DNA from: Spirochaeta sp.
GTDB lineage: Bacteria > Spirochaetota > Spirochaetia > UBA9216
Assembly: GCA_003454605.1 (NCBI GenBank)
Contig: DMKD01000044.1
Location: 1 to 18,749, forward strand
Direction: 5' to 3'
DNA: 18,749 bases
Below the pieces are notes generated by a model. It worked only from the letters and a program-made list of their open reading frames with translations, was not told where the DNA came from and ran no database searches. The translations under genes were made by a program, and so were the position numbers. Every line of letters begins with the position of its first letter. Positions within the stretch are counted from its first letter, which is position 1. Shown here in pieces: positions 14,826 to 18,749 of this stretch.

Positions 14826-15596
14826 CTAATAGAGAAGGGCTGAACGGCCCCAGTAATAATTTTCTTCTTTAACGACGTCAATTTCAGGAAATTTATATTC
14901 GAGAATATCATTGTCGTCACAGATATAGACACCGTTTTCGATGACTTGAAAAGAGAATGATTCAACATGTGAACGGTCCACAGTCTTGTTTGTTTTCCCT
15001 TTATCGCCGGTTACTGAAGCTATACAATTAAGGATGTGAGGAATCTTGTTGTCATACATTCCTCCGATGTTTCCGGAGTGTTCCGGATTGTCAAAATCAG
15101 GAATTTTCATGTCGGCAAAAACAATTTTCGGAACGGATACTTTCTTGTCCCTGCTTGTAATATTCTTTGAAAAATCTTCAGGGTCAAGAACACTTACAAT
15201 CACAGGGTTGACCGGACATAATTCCTGATATATATAGTATTTACGTCCATTGATACTTTCACGGTAGATATCTTTCTCAAGCCGAAGTACTCTACCGTCC
15301 CTGGTGGTCAGATACATCCCTCCCATCTTTTCCAGGGGAATATTTTCAAGTGTTCTGTAAACAGAAAGATAAACAGAATGTTTGGGGTTTCCATTCGGAT
15401 GTGCTACACATTTTTCCTCAGCGTAGTCCCAATCAAAATCGCTGTCGAATCCTCCTTCCACTTCCAGAAAAATAATCTGTTCGGCGGAACCTTTTTTTGA
15501 ACCTGTTGCCATATAAGCACCGAATTGTTCAGGACCCAGTTGGGAAGCAATTAAAGCTTCAGTAGGGAAAATTGAAAGATAATAATGTAAACTCAT
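14826..15596 (-). CDS. Conserved-looking hypothetical protein, 256 residues
   Basis: I do not recognise a family. The protein starts MSLHYYLSIFPTEALIASQL and shows no signal peptide or membrane segment, so it is probably cytosolic. It is rich in acidic and aromatic residues, with predicted alternating beta strands: FLEVEGGFDSDFDWDY, GMYLTTRDGRVLRLEKD, KYYIYQELCP, VIVSVLDPEDF, and a C-terminal half with SFQVIENGVYICDDNDILEY. Cysteines are scattered and form no cluster. The start is well supported: GGTGAGGAG lies shortly before the ATG, and a promoter with consensus-like boxes lies just upstream. It is transcribed alone, divergent from hppA and convergent with the exported protein gene. Having its own promoter and ribosome-binding site, it is likely a real expressed gene rather than a chance reading frame. 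Confidence 0.75.
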   Translation of the reverse strand: MSLHYYLSIFPTEALIASQLGPEQFGAYMATGSKKGSAEQIIFLEVEGGFDSDFDWDYAEEKCVAHPNGNPKHSVYLSVYRTLENIPLEKMGGMYLTTRDGRVLRLEKDIYRESINGRKYYIYQELCPVNPVIVSVLDPEDFSKNITSRDKKVSVPKIVFADMKIPDFDNPEHSGNIGGMYDNKIPHILNCIASVTGDKGKTNKTVDRSHVESFSFQVIENGVYICDDNDILEYKFPEIDVVKEENYYWGRSALLY

Positions 15597-15618
15597 AACT
15601 CACTCCTCACCTATTAAT

Positions 15619-15648
15619 ACAATAAGTACAGTATTTATTTAAAGTCAA
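15619..15648 (-). promoter_or_regulatory. Promoter(s) of the 256-residue hypothetical gene
   Basis: On the minus strand TTGACT (15648-15643) is followed after 18 bases by TATTGT (15624-15619), giving a short leader that contains GGTGAGGAG before the ATG at 15596. A second TTGACT lies 16 bases further upstream (15664-15659), 17 bases from TAAATA (15641-15636), so tandem promoters are possible. Confidence 0.55.
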
Positions 15649-15702
15649 TAGAAAAAAAAGTCAAGATATAAACAAAAAAAATAGACATATGTGCAAAAAG
15701 TC

Positions 15703-15731
15703 TTGAATTTCTTTTAACAAGCTTATATTGT
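15703..15731 (+). promoter_or_regulatory. hppA promoter
   Basis: TTGAAT (15703-15708), a 17-base spacer and TATTGT (15726-15731) lie upstream of the hppA ribosome-binding site GAAGGAG (15754-15760) and ATG. The -35 hexamer equals that of the flavoprotein promoter and the -10 equals that of the divergent hypothetical gene. Two A-tracts (around 15652-15659 and 15674-15681) about two helical turns apart lie upstream and could act as curved DNA or an UP-type element. Confidence 0.55.
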
Positions 15732-15767
15732 CAAAGTAGAGTTGTGTATTTATGAAGGAGATCGCAT

Positions 15768-17807
15768 ATGGTTAATTTGTTATATCTGCCGCTCGCAGCA
15801 GGTGTATTGTCATTGTTTTTTGCATTTTACAAATTCAAGTGGGTCGGTAAACAGTCGCCCGGTAATGAAAAGATGATTGAAATAAGCAGCGCAATCAAAG
15901 ACGGTTCAATGGCCTTTCTCAAGCAGGAGTATAAGGTTCTTCTTCTTATTGCTGTAGCCGTTGCAATCCTTGTAACCCTGCCGGAAAGAGGATTTCTGAA
16001 GCTTGTTGCATTATCCTTCGGTGTTGGAGCTTTGTTTTCAGGACTAGCAGGATTCATCGGAATGAAGGCTGCTACAAATGCTAATTCACGAACCACTGAA
16101 GCTGCGAGGCAGGGTATTGTCCCTGCATTACGTGTCGCATTTAACGGCGGAAGCGTTATGGGGCTCAGCGTAGTCGGTCTTAGTATCATCGGTCTATCCG
16201 GCTTAATGATAATATATACTAAGTTCTTTGGAGCAGACATCGTTTCACTGAATGATACTGTTATTCCCATCCTTTCAGGATATTCGCTCGGAGCAAGTCT
16301 TGTTGCTCTTTTCGCAAGAGTCGGCGGAGGGATATTTACAAAGGCTGCAGATGTTGGTGCCGACCTCGTAGGCAAGGTTGAAACCGGCATTCCAGAAGAC
16401 GACCCGAGAAATCCTGCAACGATCGCTGATAACGTAGGAGATAATGTTGGTGATGTTGCCGGTCTTGGATCAGACCTCTGTGAATCATATATAGGCTCTA
16501 TTATCGGTGCGGTAACACTCGGCGGCACAATCGGGAATGCTGAACTTGTTTATCTGCCGCTTATAATTGCAGGACTTGGAGTTATTGTTTCGATGATAGC
16601 AACAGCCTTTGTCAGAACAAAGGAAGGCGGAAATCCGCAGTCTGCTCTTAACTTCGGTACTATTGGTGCTGCGGTTGTTATGGTAATCGCATCAGCCCCT
16701 GTGATTTTATTTCTTGCCCCCAAAACTTTTATAGCAGGCGGTCAGACTTATACAAATATGGGAATTTTTTATGCCATTATCGTAGGTCTTCTCTCAGGTG
16801 TTTTAATTGGAATAATAACTGAATATTATACAGCCGACGGCAAAAAACCTGTTCTTGATATCGCACGTCAATCACAAACAGGCGCGGCCACATGTATTAT
16901 CAGTGGTATTGAGAAGGGGATGCTTGCCACCGGACTTCCGGTAGTCATGCTTTCTATCGGTATCTATGTTTCTTACCTTGCAGCCGGTCTTTACGGTATT
17001 GCATTCGCAGCTCTCGGTATGCTCGCGACCACTGGTATTCAGCTTGCAGTTGATGCTTACGGACCGGTTGCAGACAATGCAGGCGGATTGGCTGAAATGG
17101 CGCAACTTCCCGCTGAGGTTCGTGAAAGAACTGATAAACTCGATTCAGTCGGAAATACTACTGCTGCAATAGGAAAGGGCTTCGCGATAGGTTCAGCTGC
17201 ATTTACGGCGCTGTCATTATTCGTCGCTTTTAAAGAAAAAGCAGGTATAGAGGTTATCGATGTTACCAAGCCGATAGTTGTATGCGGCCTTCTAATCGGC
17301 GGTATGCTGCCCTATGTATTCTCTTCATTTGTCATCGGTGCGGTCGGCCGCGCTGCTTTTAAGATGATTGAAGAGGTCAGGCGGCAGTTTCGTGAGCTAC
17401 CGGGAATTCTAGAGGGAACAGATAAACCTGATTACGTCAGCTGTGTAGATATTGCTACTCAGGCTGCGATTAAAGAAATGGTTATCCCGGGTATTTCTGC
17501 AGTAGTTATTCCGGTTATCATCGGTTATGCAGCCGGCCCCGAAATGCTTGGAGGAGTTCTCGTTGGAGTTACTGTTTCAGGTATAATGCTGGCACTTTTT
17601 ATGGCAAACTCAGGCGGAGCCTGGGATAATGCCAAGAAATATATTGAATCAGGTAATTACGGAGGAAAAGGTTCAGAAGCTCATAAGGCCGCGGTTATCG
17701 GCGATACAGTAGGGGATCCGTTCAAGGATACTGCAGGGCCTGCAATGGATATTGTTATCAAACTGATGACAATTGTAGCACTTATTATTGTTGGAAATAT
17801 ATCCTAG
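15768..17807 (+). CDS. hppA: Membrane-bound ion-pumping pyrophosphatase, K+-dependent type
   Basis: An integral membrane protein of 679 residues that couples hydrolysis of pyrophosphate to pumping of H+ and/or Na+. It has the many (usually about 16) hydrophobic segments of the family. The catalytic loop DDPRNPATIADNVGDNVGDVAG spans about 211-232, and a second acidic site is SGGAWDNAKKYIESG, with GDTVGDPFKDTAGPA near the C-terminus. At the potassium-selecting position the sequence reads GNTTAAIGKG with A466. K+-independent H+-pyrophosphatases have lysine there, so this enzyme should need K+. Whether it moves H+, Na+ or both cannot be decided by eye. The start follows GAAGGAG by seven bases. 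It is a single-gene unit with its own promoter. Pyrophosphate from biosynthesis, including nucleotide-sugar synthesis for glycogen, would be its energy source. Confidence 0.97.
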   Translation: MVNLLYLPLAAGVLSLFFAFYKFKWVGKQSPGNEKMIEISSAIKDGSMAFLKQEYKVLLLIAVAVAILVTLPERGFLKLVALSFGVGALFSGLAGFIGMKAATNANSRTTEAARQGIVPALRVAFNGGSVMGLSVVGLSIIGLSGLMIIYTKFFGADIVSLNDTVIPILSGYSLGASLVALFARVGGGIFTKAADVGADLVGKVETGIPEDDPRNPATIADNVGDNVGDVAGLGSDLCESYIGSIIGAVTLGGTIGNAELVYLPLIIAGLGVIVSMIATAFVRTKEGGNPQSALNFGTIGAAVVMVIASAPVILFLAPKTFIAGGQTYTNMGIFYAIIVGLLSGVLIGIITEYYTADGKKPVLDIARQSQTGAATCIISGIEKGMLATGLPVVMLSIGIYVSYLAAGLYGIAFAALGMLATTGIQLAVDAYGPVADNAGGLAEMAQLPAEVRERTDKLDSVGNTTAAIGKGFAIGSAAFTALSLFVAFKEKAGIEVIDVTKPIVVCGLLIGGMLPYVFSSFVIGAVGRAAFKMIEEVRRQFRELPGILEGTDKPDYVSCVDIATQAAIKEMVIPGISAVVIPVIIGYAAGPEMLGGVLVGVTVSGIMLALFMANSGGAWDNAKKYIESGNYGGKGSEAHKAAVIGDTVGDPFKDTAGPAMDIVIKLMTIVALIIVGNIS

Positions 17808-17815
17808 GCTGCATT

Positions 17816-17842
17816 CTGGCTCAGCACAGCATGCTGAGCCAG
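17816..17842. terminator. Perfect hairpin at the hppA / small protein convergent junction
   Basis: CTGGCTCAGCA (17816-17826) pairs perfectly with TGCTGAGCCAG (17832-17842) around a five-base loop, nine bases after the hppA stop. CATTCTTTG follows on the + strand, a poor T-tract. On the minus strand the hairpin encodes the last residues (WLSML) and stop of the 111-residue gene. It is a very stable stem and probably a shared 3' end for both transcripts. Confidence 0.6.
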
Positions 17843-18156
17843 CATTCTTTGAAAACATTCAGTTCGTTCAGAATGCGATCTTCCATGTTTTTACAGGCAC
17901 AGGCATCACCTATTGATGAACTCATTTCATACTCAGCAAGCAGGTTCGCTGTTTGCAACCCGCCAAATTCAATAACAAATTCCTTCATTTCAGCTACGTG
18001 ATTAGAAACAATGCTGTTTTTGCATATTTGGAGTCTGCGCCCTTTAAATGCAGTCTTCAGATTGGTTAAGAGGCATGTGTACCGATCAAGAAAAAGGGTT
18101 GTGACCGGAACTATGGTATTACAATTGGTTAATACATTATTGAAGTCAATTACCAT
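17821..18156 (-). CDS. Small cysteine-containing hypothetical protein, 111 residues
   Basis: No family is recognised. The product is probably cytosolic and mainly helical (FLDRYTCLLTNLKTAF, EMKEFVIEFGGLQTANLLAEYE, EDRILNELNVFKECW). It has seven cysteines, including CAC near residues 86-88 and a C-terminal Cys. The helical layout and FLDRY... then ...NHVAEMKEF faintly recall an Hpt (histidine phosphotransfer) domain, but the H-X2-KG spacing is not met, so I do not assign it. It starts 31 bases after the gcvPB stop on the same strand and could be its downstream operon partner. Its ATG is inside a perfect inverted repeat and lacks a good ribosome-binding site (AAGA only), suggesting controlled or poor translation. 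Its 3' end lies in the hairpin shared with hppA. Confidence 0.55.
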   Translation of the reverse strand: MVIDFNNVLTNCNTIVPVTTLFLDRYTCLLTNLKTAFKGRRLQICKNSIVSNHVAEMKEFVIEFGGLQTANLLAEYEMSSSIGDACACKNMEDRILNELNVFKECWLSMLC

Positions 18157-18182
18157 GGTTTAATCTTAATAAACCATGGTAA
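18150..18182. repeat. Perfect 13-bp inverted repeat covering the start of the small protein gene
   Basis: TTACCATGGTTTA (18150-18162) and TAAACCATGGTAA (18170-18182) are exact reverse complements around a seven-base loop. Each arm itself contains the palindrome CCATGG. On the minus strand the ATG of the 111-residue gene is in the distal arm. The proximal arm carries another ATG that opens a three-codon frame (M-V-Y-stop). There is no T-run, so it is unlikely to be an intrinsic terminator for gcvPB. A regulator-binding site or an RNA hairpin hiding the start codon fits better. Confidence 0.8.
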
Positions 18183-18187
18183 CGATT

Positions 18188-18749
18188 TCAAGCTTTATAT
18201 CGAAGATTCGGTTCTTTTACAGCCTTTACCTCATCGGGTCTGCAGACAGGCGTTGTCTCGGGGAAATAATGAAATCGATCAGGGTCACTATCAGCAAGAT
18301 CTGCAATCTTAAAGAGGGCATCAACAAATGCATCAAGTGTTTCCTTTGATTCAGACTCTGTGGGCTCAACCATAATGGCTTCTTTAACATTCAGAGGAAA
18401 ATAAACAGTCGGCGGATGAAATCCGCTATCTATGATCGCTTTAGCTAAATCATGGGCTTTGACGCCCTTATCGGCAAAATCCTTGGCCGAGATCACAAAT
18501 TCGTGAAGTGTTCCCTCAGAAAAAGGTATACTAAAACGTTCGCCCAGTCGCTCTTTAAGATAATTCGCATTAAGCACAGCGTTCTCACTTGCAGATAAAA
18601 GTCCGTCTCTACCCATAAAGAGAATATAGGCATATGCACGAAGTAGTATGCCGAAATTACCATAGAACGGAGATATGTAACCTATTGATTCAGGTTTATG
18701 ATAATCAAGGGCATAGGTTCCGTCCTCCCTCATTATAATTCTTGAGGTG
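18188..18749 (-). CDS. gcvPB: Glycine dehydrogenase (decarboxylating) subunit 2, C-terminal part (cut by window edge)
   Basis: The visible 187 codons are the C-terminal part of the P-protein beta subunit of the glycine cleavage system, which decarboxylates glycine with PLP and passes aminomethyl to the lipoyl H-protein. Recognisable blocks: YALDYHKPESIGYISPFYGN, ILLRAYAYILFMG, SENAVLNANYLKERL, LHEFVISAKDF, DSGFHPPTVYFPL, EAIMVEPTESESKETLD and a C-terminal DEVKAVKEPNLRYKA. The frame continues through 18749, so the ATG at 18733 is an internal methionine, not the start. The PLP lysine and the N-terminal part lie outside the window. Separate beta subunits imply a gcvPA gene, expected immediately upstream beyond the edge. 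Stop at 18188-18190. Confidence 0.94.
   Translation of the reverse strand, partial: TSRIIMREDGTYALDYHKPESIGYISPFYGNFGILLRAYAYILFMGRDGLLSASENAVLNANYLKERLGERFSIPFSEGTLHEFVISAKDFADKGVKAHDLAKAIIDSGFHPPTVYFPLNVKEAIMVEPTESESKETLDAFVDALFKIADLADSDPDRFHYFPETTPVCRPDEVKAVKEPNLRYKA

Noticed and set aside
15827..16528. A 233-codon open frame antisense to hppA.
   Set aside because: It is low-complexity Pro/Ser/Thr/Ala sequence of the sort produced opposite a conserved membrane protein gene, and hppA homology is unambiguous.
1..18749. CRISPR arrays, tRNA/rRNA genes, transposases, phage or toxin-antitoxin genes.
   Set aside because: None were seen on either strand; the gaps between genes are all under 200 bases and lack such patterns.

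Overview
The window looks like the chromosome of an anaerobic, fermentative bacterium. The evidence is a phosphate acyltransferase/butyrate kinase for substrate-level ATP formation, the remains of an [FeFe] hydrogenase, a K+-type membrane pyrophosphatase and a two-subunit-type glycine decarboxylase. The mixture of protein types resembles a spirochaete; this is an inference from protein character, not from a marker gene. No rRNA, tRNA, CRISPR array, insertion sequence or phage gene was seen.

Region 1 (54-9509, + strand) is a compact five-gene glycogen operon: branching enzyme, GH133-type debranching glucosidase, glycogen phosphorylase, a GH13 protein and glycogen synthase. Junctions are a 2-bp gap and then overlaps of 29, 14 and 4 bp, so translation is probably coupled. 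It combines synthesis (GlgA, branching enzyme) with breakdown (GlgP, debranching). ADP-glucose pyrophosphorylase (GlgC) is not in the window. Two members look like eukaryotic enzymes: the branching enzyme is of the animal/fungal GBE1 type (GH13_8), and the GH13 protein resembles the 4-alpha-glucanotransferase half of eukaryotic debranching enzyme (AGL). With the separate GH133 glucosidase, the operon appears to carry AGL's two activities as two proteins.

Region 2 (9518-13406) holds a MinD/ParA-type ATPase on the minus strand, convergent with glgA. A divergent + strand pair follows: an iron-sulfur flavoprotein and, overlapping it by 8 bp, a 735-residue fusion of phosphate acetyl/butyryltransferase and butyrate kinase.

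Region 3 (13447-14064, minus strand) is a decayed [FeFe] hydrogenase. It has lost its N-terminal two thirds, has an in-frame TAA, and lacks an internal segment of its small-subunit-like domain.

Region 4 (14193-15596) has an exported acidic protein ending in nine GX3-type tetrapeptides, a strong intrinsic terminator, and a 256-residue protein of unknown function on the minus strand.

Region 5 (15768-18749) has hppA, encoding a K+-dependent-type ion-pumping pyrophosphatase, on the + strand. Facing it on the minus strand are the 3' part of gcvPB, cut by the window edge, and a small cysteine-containing protein whose start codon lies inside a perfect 13-bp-arm inverted repeat.

The best candidates for something unusual are the split AGL-like debranching system, the Ptb-Buk fusion, the hydrogenase remnant, the GX3-tail secreted protein, and the palindromic start site at 18150-18182. 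No intergenic stretch exceeds 300 bases.
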